Shown here piece by piece: positions 10,401 through 24,700 of a stretch of 64,000 nucleotides of DNA. Numbering within the stretch: the stretch's first letter is position 1; each line of letters opens with the position of its first letter. The DNA is taken from NCBI GenBank assembly GCA_964057225.1, contig OZ059895.1, forward strand, positions 1,054,001 to 1,118,000, given 5' to 3'. The notes below the pieces were generated by a model, which was given only the letters and a program-made list of their open reading frames with translations, had not been told where the DNA came from and did no database searches. Both the position numbers and the translations under genes were made by a program. The DNA comes from Auanema rhodensis (taxonomy: Eukaryota; Nematoda; Chromadorea; Rhabditida; Rhabditidae).

Positions 10401-11683
10401 CAACATACACTAATGCATCATTTTTCAAACGATCATAACTAATTTTTGTATTAAGCGTTTCTCAATGTAGAATAGTGCATTCGATGCGGATTTTTAAGCT
10501 GCGTCGATCTGTGTTATCAGATTTGCGCTAGCTTAAAAATGCACCGAGATATCAACTGATATAAGTTCACACTTATATCCTCGATTTTCACCCTGAAGAA
10601 TTAATTTTTTCGTTGAATAACATTGTCCATCGTCTTTGCCTTGAAAAAAGGAATCTAAAAACATCTACTTTTTGCTAAATTATTTCGAAATTTTTCGAAA
10701 AAACTTTTGTCAAAATGTTTTTGGAAGCAATGTTGAGTGTACATGGAAACTCAACATACACTAATGCATCATTTTTCAAACGATCATAACTGATTTTTGT
10801 ATTAAGCGTTTCTCAATGCAGTATAGTGCATTCGATGCGGATTTTTAAGCTGCGTCGATCTGTGTTATCAGATTTGCGCTAGCTTAAAAATGCACCGAGA
10901 TATCAACTGATATAAGTTCACACTTATATCCTCGATTTTCACCCTGAAGAATTAATTTTTTCGTTGAATAACATTGTCCATCGTCTTTGCCTTGAAAAAA
11001 GGAATCTAAAAACATCTACTTTTTGCTAAATTATTTCGAAATTTTTCGAAAAAATTTTTGTCAAAATGTTTTTGGAAGCAATGTTGAGTGTACATGGAAA
11101 CTCAACATACACTAATGCATCATTTTTCAAACGATCATAACTAATTTTTGTATTAAGCGTTTCTCAATGTAGTATAGTGCATTCGATGCGGATTTTTAAG
11201 CTGCGTCGATCTGTGTTATCAGATTTGCGCTAGCTTAAAAATGCACCGAGATATCAACTGATATAAGTTCACACTTATATCCTCGATTTTCACCCTGAAG
11301 AATTAATTTTTTCGTTGAATAACATTGTCCATCGTCTTTGCCTTGAAAAAAGAAATCTAAAAACATCTACTTTTTGCTAAATTATTTCGAAATTTTTCGA
11401 AAAAATTTTTGTCAAAATGTTTTTGGAAGCAATGTTGAGTGTACATGGAAACTCAACATACACTAATGCATCATTTTTCAAACGATCATAACTAATTTTT
11501 GTATCAAGCGTTTCTCAATGCAGTATAGTGCATTCGATGCGGATTTTTAAGCTGCGTCGATCTGTGTTATCAGATTTGTGCTAGCTTAAAAATGCACCGA
11601 GATATCAACTGATATAAGTTCACACTTATATCCTCGATTTTCACCCTGAAGAATTAATTTTTTCGTTGGATAACATTGTCCAT
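7472..11683. repeat. Six-monomer tandem duplication (2,106-bp units)
   Basis: The class order of m22-m27 recurs in m28-m33, exactly 2,106 bp later. Private markers occur in both units: ATTCCGAAAT with GTAGAATAG (m24, m30), AACTGATTTTTG (m25, m31), and AGAAATCT with GTATCAAGCG and TTTGTGCTAGC (m27, m33). I saw one difference between units, ACTAACTTTTG in m24 against ACTAATTTTTG in m30. m28 is a hybrid: its left end has GTTGGATAAC like m34, while the rest matches m22 (CTTGAAAAAAGG, ACTTTTG, CATTTGATG). The crossover therefore lies between offsets about 86 and 113, and the limits given here are approximate. Confidence 0.85.
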
Positions 11684-14392
11684 CGTCTTTGCCTTAAAAA
11701 AAGGAATCTAAAAACATCTACTTTTTGCTAAATTATTTTGAAATTTTTCGAAAAAATTTTTGTCAAAATGTTTTTGGAAGCAATGTTGAGTGTACATGGA
11801 AACTCAACATACACTAATGCATCATTTTTCAAACGATCATAACTAATTTTTGTATTAAGCGTTTCTCAATGTAGTATAGTGCATTCGATGCGGATTTTTA
11901 AGCTGCGTCGATCTGTGTTATCAGATTTGCGCTAGCTTAAAAATGCACCGAGATATCAACTGATATAAGTTCACACTTATATCCTCGATTTTCACCCTGA
12001 AGATTTAATTTTTTCGTTGAATAACATTGTCCATCGTCTTTGCCTTAAAAAAAGGAATCTAAAAACATCTACTTTTTGCTAAATTATTTTGAAATTTTTC
12101 GAAAAAATTTTTGTCAAAATGTTTTTGGAAGCAATGTTGAGTGTACATGGAAACTCAACATACACTAATGCATCATTTTTCAAACGATCATAACTAATTT
12201 TTGTATTAAGCGTTTCTCAATGTAGTATAGTGCATTCGATGCGGATTTTTAAGCTGCGTCGATCTGTGTTATCAGATTTGCGCTAGCTTAAAAATGCACC
12301 GAGATATCAACTGATATAAGTTCACACTTATATCCTCGATTTTCACCCTGAAGAATTAATTTTTTCGTTGAATAACATTGTCTATCGTCTTTGCCTTGAA
12401 AAATGGAATCTAAAAACATCTACTTTTTGCTAAATTATTTTGAAATTTTTCGAAAAAATTTTCGTCAAAATGTTTTTGGAAGCAATGTTGAGTGTACATT
12501 GGAAACTCAACATACACTAATGCATCATTTTTCAAACGATCATAACTAATTTTTGTATCAAGCGTTTCTCGATGTAGTATAGTGCATTCGATGCGGATTT
12601 TTAAGCTGCGTCGATCTGTGTTATCCGATTTGCGCTAGCTTAAAAATGCACCGAGATATCAACTGATATAAGTTCACACTTATATCCTCGATTTTCACCC
12701 TGAAGAATTAATTTTTTCGTTGAATAACATTGTCCATCGTCTTTGCCTTGAAAAAAGGAATCTAAAAACATCTACTTTTTGCTAAATTATTTCGAAATTT
12801 TTCAAAAAAATTTTTGTCAAAATGTTTTTGGAAGCAATGTTGAGTGTACATGGAAACTCAACATACACTAATGCATCATTTTTCAAACGATCATAACTAA
12901 TTTTTGTATTAAGCGTTTCTCAATGTAGTATAGTGCATTCGATGCGGATTTTTAAGCTGCGTCGATCTGTGTTATCAGATTTGCGCTAGCTTAAAAATGC
13001 ACCGAGATATCAACTGATATAAGTTCACACTTATATCCTCGATTTTCACCCTGAAGAATTAATTTTTTCGTTGAATATCATTGTCCATCGTCTTTGCCTT
13101 GAAAAAAGGAATCTAAAAACATCTACTTTTTGCTAAATTATTTCGAAATTTTTCGAAAAAATTTTTGTCAAAATGTTTTTGGAAGCAATGTTGAGTGTAC
13201 ATGGAAACTCAACATACACTAATGCATCATTTTTCAAACGATCATAACTAATTTTTGTATTAAGCGTTTCTCAATGCAGTATAGTGCATTCGATGCGGAT
13301 TTTTAAGCTGCGTCGATCTGTGTTATCAGATTTGCGCTAGCTTAAAAATGCACCGAGATATCAACTGATATAAGTTCACACTTATATCCTCGATTTTCAC
13401 CCTGAAGAATTAATTTTTTCGTTGGATAACATTGTCCATCGTCTTTGCCTTAAAAAAAGGAATCTAAAAACATCTACTTTTTGCTAAATTATTTTGAAAT
13501 TTTTCGAAAAAATTTTTGTCAAAATGTTTTTGGAAGCAATGTTGAGTGTACATGGAAACTCAACATACACTAATGCATCATTTTTCAAACGATCATAACT
13601 AATTTTTGTATTAAGCGTTTCTCAATGTAGTATAGTGCATTCGATGCGGATTTTTAAGCTGCGTCGATCTGTGTTATCAGATTTGCGCTAGCTTAAAAAT
13701 GCACCGAGATATCAACTGATATAAGTTCACACTTATATCCTCGATTTTCACCCTGAAGAATTAATTTTTTCGTTGAATAACATTGTCCATCGTCTTTGCC
13801 TTGAAAAATGGAATCTAAAAACATCTACTTTTTGCTAAATTATTTTGAAATTTTTCGAAAAAATTTTTGTCAAAATGTTTTTGGAAGCAATGTTGAGTGT
13901 ACATGGAAACTCAACATACACTAATGCATCATTTTTCAAACGATCATAACTAATTTTTGTATCAAGCGTTTCTCGATGTAGTATAGTGCATTCGATGCGG
14001 ATTTTTAAGCTGCGTCGATCTGTGTTATCCGATTTGCGCTAGCTTAAAAATGCACCGAGATATCAAATGATATGAGTTCACACTTATATCCTCGATTTTC
14101 ACCCTGAAGAATTAATTTTTTCGTTGAATATCATTGTCCATCGTCTTTGCCTTGAAAAAAGGAATCTAAAAACATCTACTTTTTGCTAAATTATTTCGAA
14201 ATTTTTCGAAAAAATTTTTGTCAAAATGTTTTTGGAAGCAATGTTGAGTGTACATGGAAACTCAACATACACTAATGCATCATTTTTCAAACGATCATAA
14301 CTAATTTTTGTATCAAGCGTTTCTTGATGTAGTATAGTGCATTCGATGCGGATTTTTAAGCTGCGTCGATCTGTGTTATCCGATTTGCGCTA
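11684..14392. repeat. m34-m41: transition zone with precursors of the seven-monomer repeat
   Basis: New monomer classes appear: GTTGGATAAC with CCTTAAAAAAAGG (m34, m39), GAAGATTTAA (m35), GTATCAAGCG with CGATGTAG and TTATCCGATT (m36, m40), and GAATATCATT (m38, m41). The same classes make up the ordered units that follow, but here the order is shorter and irregular. m41 (14042-14392) carries ATCAAATGATATGAG, disrupting both left-hand dyads. Confidence 0.75.
12286..12637. repeat. m36, the only 352-bp monomer (one inserted T)
   Basis: The normally constant GTGTACATGG reads GTGTACATTGG, adding a T at about 12500, inside the loop of the 200-227 hairpin. Sister copies of the same class (m40, m52, m59) do not have it, so the insertion arose after those copies split and has not spread. 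Confidence 0.9.
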
Positions 14393-17300
14393 GCTTAAAA
14401 ATGCACCGAGATATCAACTGATATAAGTTCACACTTATATCCTCGATTTTCACCCTGAAGAATTAATTTTTTCGTTGGATAACATTGTCCATCGTCTTTG
14501 CCTTAAAAAAAGGAATCTAAAAACATCTACTTTTTGCTAAATTATTTTGAAATTTTTCGAAAAAATTTTTGTCAAAATGTTTTTGGAAGCAATGTTGAGT
14601 GTACATGGAAACTCAACATACACTAATGCATCATTTTTCAAACGATCATAACTAATTTTTGTATTAAGCGTTTCTCAATGTAGTATAGTGCATTCGATGC
14701 GGATTTTTGAGCTGCGTCGATCTGTGTTATCAGATTTGCGCTAGCTTAAAAATGCACCGAGATATCAACTGATATAAGTTCACACTTATATCCTCGATTT
14801 TCACCCTGAAGATTTACTTTTTTCGTTGAATAACATTGTCCATCGTCTTTGCCTTGAAAAATGGAATCTAAAAACATCTACTTTTTGCTAAATTATTTTG
14901 AAATTTTTCGAAAAAATTTTTGTCAAAATGTTTTTGGAAGCAATGTTGAGTGTACATGGAAACTCAACATACACTAATGCATCATTTTTCAAACGATCAT
15001 AACTAATTTTTGTATTAAGCGTTTCTCAATGTAGTATAGTGCATTCGATGCGGATTTTTAAGCTGCGTCGATCTGTGTTATCAGATTTGCGCTAGCTTAA
15101 AAATGCACCGAGATATCAACTGATATAAGTTCACACTTATATCCTCGATTTTCACCCTGAAGATTTAATTTTTTCGTTGAATAACATTGTCCATCGTCTT
15201 TGCCTTAAAAAAAGGAATCTAAAAACATCTACTTTTTGCTAAATTATTTTGAAATTTTTCGAAAAAATTTTTGTCAAAATGTTTTTGGAAGCAATGTTGA
15301 GTGTACATGGAAACTCAACATACACTAATGCATCATTTTTCAAACGATCATAACTAATTTTTGTATTAAGCGTTTCTCAATGTAGTATAGTGCATTCGAT
15401 GCGGATTTTTAAGCTGCGTCGATCTGTGTTATCCGATTTGCGCTAGCTTAAAAATGCACCGAGATATCAACTGATATAAGTTCACACTTATATCCTCGAT
15501 TTTCACCCTGAAGAATTAATTTTTTCGTTGAATAACATTGTCCATCGTCTTTGCCTTGAAAAAAGGAATCTAAAAACATCTACTTTTTGCTAAATTATTT
15601 CGAAATTTTTCAAAAAAATTTTTGTCAAAATGTTTTTGGAAGCAATGTTGAGTGTACATGGAAACTCAACATACACTAATGCATCATTTTTCAAACGATC
15701 ATAACTAATTTTTGTATTAAGCGTTTCTCAATGTAGTATAGTGCATTCGATGCGGATTTTTAAGCTGCGTCGATCTGTGTTATCAGATTTGCGCTAGCTT
15801 AAAAATGCACCGAGATATCAACTGATATAAGTTCACACTTATATCCTCGATTTTCACCCTGAAGAATTAATTTTTTCGTTGAATATCATTGTCCATCGTC
15901 TTTGCCTTGAAAAAAGGAATCTAAAAACATCTACTTTTTGCTAAATTATTTCGAAATTTTTCGAAAAAATTTTTGTCAAAATGTTTTTGGAAGCAATGTT
16001 GAGTGTACATGGAAACTCAACATACACTAATGCATCATTTTTCAAACGATCATAACTAATTTTTGTATCAAGCGTTTCTCAATGTAGTATAGTGCATTCG
16101 ATGCGGATTTTTAAGCTGCGTCGATCTGTGTTATCCGATTTGCGCTAGCTTAAAAATGCACCGAGATATCAACTGATATAAGTTCACACTTATATCCTCG
16201 ATTTTCACCCTGAAGAATTAATTTTTTCGTTGAATAACATTGTCCATCGTCTTTGCCTTGAAAAAAGGAATCTAAAAACATCTACTTTTTGCTAAATTAT
16301 TTCGAAATTTTTCAAAAAAATTTTTGTCAAAATGTTTTTGGAAGCAATGTTGAGTGTACATGGAAACTCAACATACACTAATGCATCATTTTTCAAACGA
16401 TCATAACTAATTTTTGTATTAAGCGTTTCTCAATGCAGTATAGTGCATTCGATGCGGATTTTTAAGCTGCGTCGATCTGTGTTATCCGATTTGCGCTAGC
16501 TTAAAAATGCACCGAGATATCAACTGATATAAGTTCACACTTATATCCTCGATTTTCACCCTGAAGAATTAATTTTTTCGTTGAATAACATTGTCCATCG
16601 TCTTTGCCTTGAAAAAAGGAATCTAAAAACATCTACTTTTTGCTAAATTATTTCGAAATTTTTCAAAAAAATTTTTGTCAAAATGTTTTTGGAAGCAATG
16701 TTGAGTGTACATGGAAACTCAACATACACTAATGCATCATTTTTCAAACGATCATAACTAATTTTTGTATTAAGCGTTTCTCAATGCAGTATAGTGCATT
16801 CGATGCGGATTTTTAAGCTGCGTCGATCTGTGTTATCAGATTTGCGCTAGCTTAAAAATGCACCGAGATATCAACTGATATAAGTTCACACTTATATCCT
16901 CGATTTTCACCCTGAAGAATTAATTTTTTCGTTGGATAACATTGTCCATCGTCTTTGCCTTAAAAAAAGGAATCTAAAAACATCTACTTTTTGCTAAATT
17001 ATTTTGAAATTTTTCGAAAAAATTTTTGTCAAAATGTTTTTGGAAGCAATGTTGAGTGTACATGGAAACTCAACATACACTAATGCATCATTTTTCAAAC
17101 GATCATAACTAATTTTTGTATTAAGCGTTTCTCAATGTAGTATAGTGCATTCGATGCGGATTTTTGAGCTGCGTCGATCTGTGTTATCAGATTTGCGCTA
17201 GCTTAAAAATGCACCGAGATATCAACTGATATAAGTTCACACTTATATCCTCGATTTTCACCCTGAAGATTTACTTTTTTCGTTGAATAACATTGTCCAT

Positions 17301-20300
17301 CGTCTTTGCCTTGAAAAATGGAATCTAAAAACATCTACTTTTTGCTAAATTATTTTGAAATTTTTCGAAAAAATTTTTGTCAAAATGTTTTTGGAAGCAA
17401 TGTTGAGTGTACATGGAAACTCAACATACACTAATGCATCATTTTTCAAACGATCATAACTAATTTTTGTATTAAGCGTTTCTCAATGTAGTATAGTGCA
17501 TTCGATGCGGATTTTTAAGCTGCGTCGATCTGTGTTATCAGATTTGCGCTAGCTTAAAAATGCACCGAGATATCAACTGATATAAGTTCACACTTATATC
17601 CTCGATTTTCACCCTGAAGATTTAATTTTTTCGTTGAATAACATTGTCCATCGTCTTTGCCTTAAAAAAAGGAATCTAAAAACATCTACTTTTTGCTAAA
17701 TTATTTTGAAATTTTTCGAAAAAATTTTTGTCAAAATGTTTTTGGAAGCAATGTTGAGTGTACATGGAAACTCAACATACACTAATGCATCATTTTTCAA
17801 ACGATCATAACTAATTTTTGTATTAAGCGTTTCTCAATGTAGTATAGTGCATTCGATGCGGATTTTTAAGCTGCGTCGATCTGTGTTATCAGATTTGCGC
17901 TAGCTTAAAAATGCACCGAGATATCAACTGATATAAGTTCACACTTATATCCTCGATTTTCACCCTGAAGAATTAATTTTTTCGTTGAATAACATTGTCC
18001 ATCGTCTTTGCCTTGAAAAATGGAATCTAAAAACATCTACTTTTTGCTAAATTATTTTGAAATTTTTCGAAAAAATTTTTGTCAAAATGTTTTTGGAAGC
18101 AATGTTGAGTGTACATGGAAACTCAACATACACTAATGCATCATTTTTCAAACGATCATAACTAATTTTTGTATCAAGCGTTTCTCGATGTAGTATAGTG
18201 CATTCGATGCGGATTTTTAAGCTGCGTCGATCTGTGTTATCCGATTTGCGCTAGCTTAAAAATGCACCGAGATATCAACTGATATAAGTTCACACTTATA
18301 TCCTCGATTTTCACCCTGAAGAATTAATTTTTTCGTTGAATAACATTGTCCATCGTCTTTGCCTTGAAAAAAGGAATCTAAAAACATCTACTTTTTGCTA
18401 AATTATTTCGAAATTTTTCAAAAAAATTTTTGTCAAAATGTTTTTGGAAGCAATGTTGAGTGTACATGGAAACTCAACATACACTAATGCATCATTTTTC
18501 AAACGATCATAACTAATTTTTGTATTAAGCTTTTCTCAATGTAGTATAGTGCATTCGATGCGGATTTTTGAGCTGCGTCGATCTGTGTTATCAGATTTGC
18601 GCTAGCTTAAAAATGCACCGAGATATCAACTGATATAAGTTCACACTTATATCCTCGATTTTCACCCTGAAGATTTACTTTTTTCGTTGAATAACATTGT
18701 CCATCGTCTTTGCCTTGAAAAATGGAATCTAAAAACATCTACTTTTTGCTAAATTATTTTGAAATTTTTCGAAAAAATTTTTGTCAAAATGTTTTTGGAA
18801 GCAATGTTGAGTGTACATGGAAACTCAACATACACTAATGCATCATTTTTCAAACGATCATAACTAATTTTTGTATTAAGCGTTTCTCAATGCAGTATAG
18901 TGCATTCGATGCGGATTTTTAAGCTGCGTCGATCTGTGTTATCCGATTTGCGCTAGCTTAAAAATGCACCGAGATATCAACTGATATAAGTTCACACTTA
19001 TATCCTCGATTTTCACCCTGAAGAATTAATTTTTTCGTTGAATAACATTGTCCATCGTCTTTGCCTTGAAAAAAGGAATCTAAAAACATCTACTTTTTGC
19101 TAAATTATTTCGAAATTTTTCAAAAAAATTTTTGTCAAAATGTTTTTGGAAGCAATGTTGAGTGTACATGGAAACTCAACATACACTAATGCATCATTTT
19201 TCAAACGATCATAACTAATTTTTGTATTAAGCGTTTCTCAATGCAGTATAGTGCATTCGATGCGGATTTTTAAGCTGCGTCGATCTGTGTTATCAGATTT
19301 GCGCTAGCTTAAAAATGCACCGAGATATCAACTGATATAAGTTCACACTTATATCCTCGATTTTCACCCTGAAGAATTAATTTTTTCGTTGGATAACATT
19401 GTCCATCGTCTTTGCCTTAAAAAAAGGAATCTAAAAACATCTACTTTTTGCTAAATTATTTTGAAATTTTTCGAAAAAATTTTTGTCAAAATGTTTTTGG
19501 AAGCAATGTTGAGTGTACATGGAAACTCAACATACACTAATGCATCATTTTTCAAACGATCATAACTAATTTTTGTATTAAGCGTTTCTCAATGTAGTAT
19601 AGTGCATTCGATGCGGATTTTTGAGCTGCGTCGATCTGTGTTATCAGATTTGCGCTAGCTTAAAAATGCACCGAGATATCAACTGATATAAGTTCACACT
19701 TATATCCTCGATTTTCACCCTGAAGATTTACTTTTTTCGTTGAATAACATTGTCCATCGTCTTTGCCTTGAAAAATGGAATCTAAAAACATCTACTTTTT
19801 GCTAAATTATTTTGAAATTTTTCGAAAAAATTTTTGTCAAAATGTTTTTGGAAGCAATGTTGAGTGTACATGGAAACTCAACATACACTAATGCATCATT
19901 TTTCAAACGATCATAACTAATTTTTGTATTAAGCGTTTCTCAATGTAGTATAGTGCATTCGATGCGGATTTTTAAGCTGCGTCGATCTGTGTTATCAGAT
20001 TTGCGCTAGCTTAAAAATGCACCGAGATATCAACTGATATAAGTTCACACTTATATCCTCGATTTTCACCCTGAAGATTTAATTTTTTCGTTGAATAACA
20101 TTGTCCATCGTCTTTGCCTTAAAAAAAGGAATCTAAAAACATCTACTTTTTGCTAAATTATTTTGAAATTTTTCGAAAAAATTTTTGTCAAAATGTTTTT
20201 GGAAGCAATGTTGAGTGTACATGGAAACTCAACATACACTAATGCATCATTTTTCAAACGATCATAACTAATTTTTGTATTAAGCGTTTCTCAATGTAGT

Positions 20301-21763
20301 ATAGTGCATTCGATGCGGATTTTTAAGCTGCGTCGATCTGTGTTATCAGATTTGCGCTAGCTTAAAAATGCACCGAGATATCAACTGATATAAGTTCACA
20401 CTTATATCCTCGATTTTCACCCTGAAGAATTAATTTTTTCGTTGAATAACATTGTCCATCGTCTTTGCCTTGAAAAATGGAATCTAAAAACATCTACTTT
20501 TTGCTAAATTATTTTGAAATTTTTCGAAAAAATTTTTGTCAAAATGTTTTTGGAAGCAATGTTGAGTGTACATGGAAACTCAACATACACTAATGCATCA
20601 TTTTTCAAACGATCATAACTAATTTTTGTATCAAGCGTTTCTCGATGTAGTATAGTGCATTCGATGCGGATTTTTAAGCTGCGTCGATCTGTGTTATCCG
20701 ATTTGCGCTAGCTTAAAAATGCACCGAGATATCAACTGATATAAGTTCACACTTATATCCTCGATTTTCACCCTGAAGAATTAATTTTTTCGTTGAATAA
20801 CATTGTCCATCGTCTTTGCCTTGAAAAAAGGAATCTAAAAACATCTACTTTTTGCTAAATTATTTCGAAATTTTTCAAAAAAATTTTTGTCAAAATGTTT
20901 TTGGAAGCAATGTTGAGTGTACATGGAAACTCAACATACACTAATGCATCATTTTTCAAACGATCATAACTAATTTTTGTATTAAGCGTTTCTCAATGTA
21001 GTATAGTGCATTCGATGCGGATTTTTAAGCTGCGTCGATCTGTGTTATCAGATTTGCGCTAGCTTAAAAATGCACCGAGATATCAACTGATATAAGTTCA
21101 CACTTATATCCTCGATTTTCACCCTGAAGAATTAATTTTTTCGTTGAAAAACATTGTCCATCGTCTTTGCCTTGAAAAAAGGAATCTAAAAACATCTACT
21201 TTTTGCTAAATTATTTCGAAATTTTTCGAAAAAATTTTTGTCAAAATGTTTTTGGAAGCAATGTTGAGTGTACATGGAAACTCAACATACACTAATGCAT
21301 CATTTTTCAAACGATCATAACTAATTTTTGTATTAAGCGTTTCTCAATGTAGTATAGTGCATTCGATGCGGATTTTTAAGCTGCGTCGATCTGTGTTATC
21401 AGATTTGCGCTAGCTTAAAAATGCACCGAGATATCAACTGATATAAGTTCACACTTATATCCTCGATTTTCACCCTGAAGAATTAATTTTTTCGTTGAAT
21501 AACATTGTCCATCGTCTTTGCCTTGAAAAAAGGAATCTAAAAACATCTACTTTTTGCTAAATTATTTCGAAATTTTTCGAAAAAATTTTTGTCAAAATGT
21601 TTTTGGAAGCAATGTTGAGTGTACATGGAAACTCAACATACACTAATGCATCATTTTTCAAACGATCATAACTAATTTTTGTATTAAGCGTTTCTCAATG
21701 CAGTATAGTGCATTCGATGCGGATTTTTAAGCTGCGTCGATCTGTGTTATCAGATTTGCGCTA
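14393..21763. repeat. Seven-monomer higher-order repeat, three units of 2,457 bp
   Basis: Units m42-m48 (14393-16849), m49-m55 (16850-19306) and m56-m62 (19307-21763). Each opens with a GTTGGATAAC copy ending in TTTTTGAGCTGCG, followed by a copy with GAAGATTTACTT, then a GATTTAA/CCTTAAAA copy. Units 2 and 3 agree through the fourth monomer (GTATCAAGCG, CGATGTAG, TTATCCGATT) and diverge after it. In unit 2 the GAGCTGCG and GATTTACTT pair recurs early (m53-m54, 18254-18955), so that unit is internally rearranged. Class order shows this clearly; percent identity was not computed. Confidence 0.8.
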
Positions 21764-24700
21764 GCTTAAAAATGCACCGAGATATCAACTGATATAAGTT
21801 CACACTTATATCCTCGATTTTCACCCTGAAGAATTAATTTTTTCGTTGGATAACATTGTCCATCGTCTTTGCCTTAAAAAAAGGAATCTAAAAACATCTA
21901 CTTTTTGCTAAATTATTTTGAAATTTTTCGAAAAAATTTTTGTCAAAATGTTTTTGGAAGCAATGTTGAGTGTACATGGAAACTCAACATACACTAATGC
22001 ATCATTTTTCAAACGATCATAACTAATTTTTGTATTAAGCGTTTCTCAATGTAGTATAGTGCATTCGATGCGGATTTTTAAGCTGCGTCGATCTGTGTTA
22101 TCAGATTTACGCTAGCTTAAAAATGCACCGAGATATCAACTGATATAAGTTCACACTTATATCCTCGATTTTCACCCTGAAGAATTAATTTTTTCGTTGG
22201 ATAACATTGTCCATCGTCTTTGCCTTAAAAAAAGGAATCTAAAAACATCTACTTTTTGCTGAATTATTTTGAAATTTTTCGAAAAAATTTTTGTCAAAAT
22301 GTTTTTGGAAGCAATGTTGAGTGTACATGGAAACTCAACATACACTAATGCATCATTTTTCAAACGATCATAACTAATTTTTGTATTAAGCGTTTCTCAA
22401 TGTAGTATAGTGCATTCGATGCGGATTTTTGAGCTGCGTCGATCTGTGTTATCAGATTTGCGCTAGCTTAAAAATGCACCGAGATATCAACTGATATAAG
22501 TTCACACTTATATCCTCGATTTTCACCCTGAAGATTTACTTTTTTCGTTGAATAACATTGTCCATCGTCTTTGCCTTGAAAAATGGAATCTAAAAACATC
22601 TACTTTTTGCTAAATTATTTTGAACTTTTTCGAAAAAATTTTTGTCAAAATGTTTTTGGAAGCAATGTTGAGTGTACATGGAAACTCAACATACACTAAT
22701 GCATCATTTTTCAAACGATCATAACTAATTTTTGTATTAAGCGTTTCTCAATGTAGTATAGTGCATTCGATGCGGATTTTTAAGCTGCGTCGATCTGTGT
22801 TATCAGATTTGCGCTAGCTTAAAAATGCACCGAGATATCAACTGATATAAGTTCACACTTATATCCTCGATTTTCACGCTGAAGAATTAATTTTTTCGTT
22901 GAATAACATTGTCCATCGTCTTTGCCTTGAAAAAAGGAATCTAAAAACATCTACTTTTCGCTAAATTATTTCGAAATTTTTCGAAAAAATTTTTGTCAAA
23001 ATGTTTTTGGAAGCAATGTTGAGTGTACATGGAAACTCAACATACACTAATGCATCATTTTTCAAACGATCATAACTAATTTTTGTATTAAGCGTTTCTC
23101 AATGTAGTATAGTGCATTCGATGCGGATTTTTAAGCTGCGTCGATCTGTGTTATCAGATTTGCGCTGGCTTAAAAATGCACCGAGATATCAACTGATATA
23201 AGTTCACACTTATATCCTCGATTTTCACCCTGAAGAATTAATTTTTTCGTTGAATAACATTGTCCATCGTCTTTGCCTTGAAAAAAGGAATCTAAAAACA
23301 TCTACTTTTTGCTAAATTATTTCGAAATTTTTCGAAAAAATTTTTGTCAAAATGTTTTTGGAAGCAATGTTGAGTGTACATGGAAACTCAACATACACTA
23401 ATGCATCATTTTTCAAACGATCATAACTAATTTTTGTATTAAGCGTTTCTCAATGCAGTAAAGTGCATTCGATGCGGATTTTTAAGCTGCGTCGATCTGT
23501 GTTATCAGATTTGCGCTAGCTTAAAAATGCACCGAGATATCAACTGATATAAGTTCACACTTATATCCTCGATTTTCACCCTGAAGAATTAATTTTTTCG
23601 TTGGATAACATTGTCCATCGTCTTTGCCTTAAAAAAAGGAATCTGAAAACATCTACTTTTTGCTAAATTATTTTGAAATTTTTCGAAAAAATTTTTGTCA
23701 AAATGTTTTTGGAAGCAATGTTGAGTGTACATGGAAACTCAACATACACTAATGCATCATTTTTCAAACGATCATAACTAATTTTTGTATTAAGCGTTTC
23801 TCAATGTAGTATAGTGCATTCGATGCGGATTTTTAAGCTGCGTCGATCTGTGTTATCAGATTTGCGCTAGCTTAAAAATGCACCGAGATATCAACTGATA
23901 TAAGTTCACACTTATATCCTCGATTTTCACCCTGAAGATTTAATTTTTTCGTTGAATAACATTGTCCATCGTCTTTGCCTTGAAAAATGAAATCTAAAAA
24001 CATCTACTTTTTGCTAAATTATCTTGAAATTTTTCGAAAAAATTTTTGTCAAAATGTTTTTGGAAGCAATGTTGAGTGTACATGGAAACTCAACATACAC
24101 TAATGCATCATTTTTCAAACGATCATAACTAATTTTTGTATTAAGCGTTTCTCAATGTAGTATGGTGCATTCGATGCGGATTTTTAAGCTGCGTCGATCT
24201 GTGTTATCAGATTTGCGCTAGCTTAAAAATGCACCGAGATATCAACTGATATAAGTTCACACTTATATCCTCGATTTTCACCCTGAAGATTTAATTTTTT
24301 CGTTGAATAACACTGTCCATCGTCTTTGCCTTGAAAAATGGAATCTAAAAACATCTACTTTTTGCTAAATTATATTGAAATTTTTCGAAAAAATTTTTGT
24401 CAAAATGTTTTTGGAAGCAATGTTGAGTGTACATGGAAACTCAACATACACTAATGCATCATTTTTCAAACGATCATAACTAATTTTTGTATTAAGCGTT
24501 TCTCAATGTAGTATAGTGCATTCGATGCGGATTTTTAAGCTGCGTCGATCTGTGTTATCAGATTTGCGCTAGCTTAAAAATGCACCGAGATATCAACTGA
24601 TATAAGTTCACACTTATATCCTCGATTTTCACCCTGAAGATTTAATTTTTTCGTTGAATAACATTGTCCATCGTCTTTGCCTTGAAAAAAGGAATCTAAA

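Noticed and set aside
22172-22363. 63-codon minus-strand open frame, also at 25682-25873, 29192-29383, 47791-47982, 48142-48333, 55864-56055, 57268-57459 and 58321-58512
   Set aside because: It exists only where the TAG at monomer offsets 145-147 is changed (CTA to CTG or CTT on the plus strand). It begins with TTG rather than ATG, and its first in-frame ATG is codon 53. The other monomers keep the stop, and I recognise no domain. The recurrence reflects copying of monomers, not selection for a protein.
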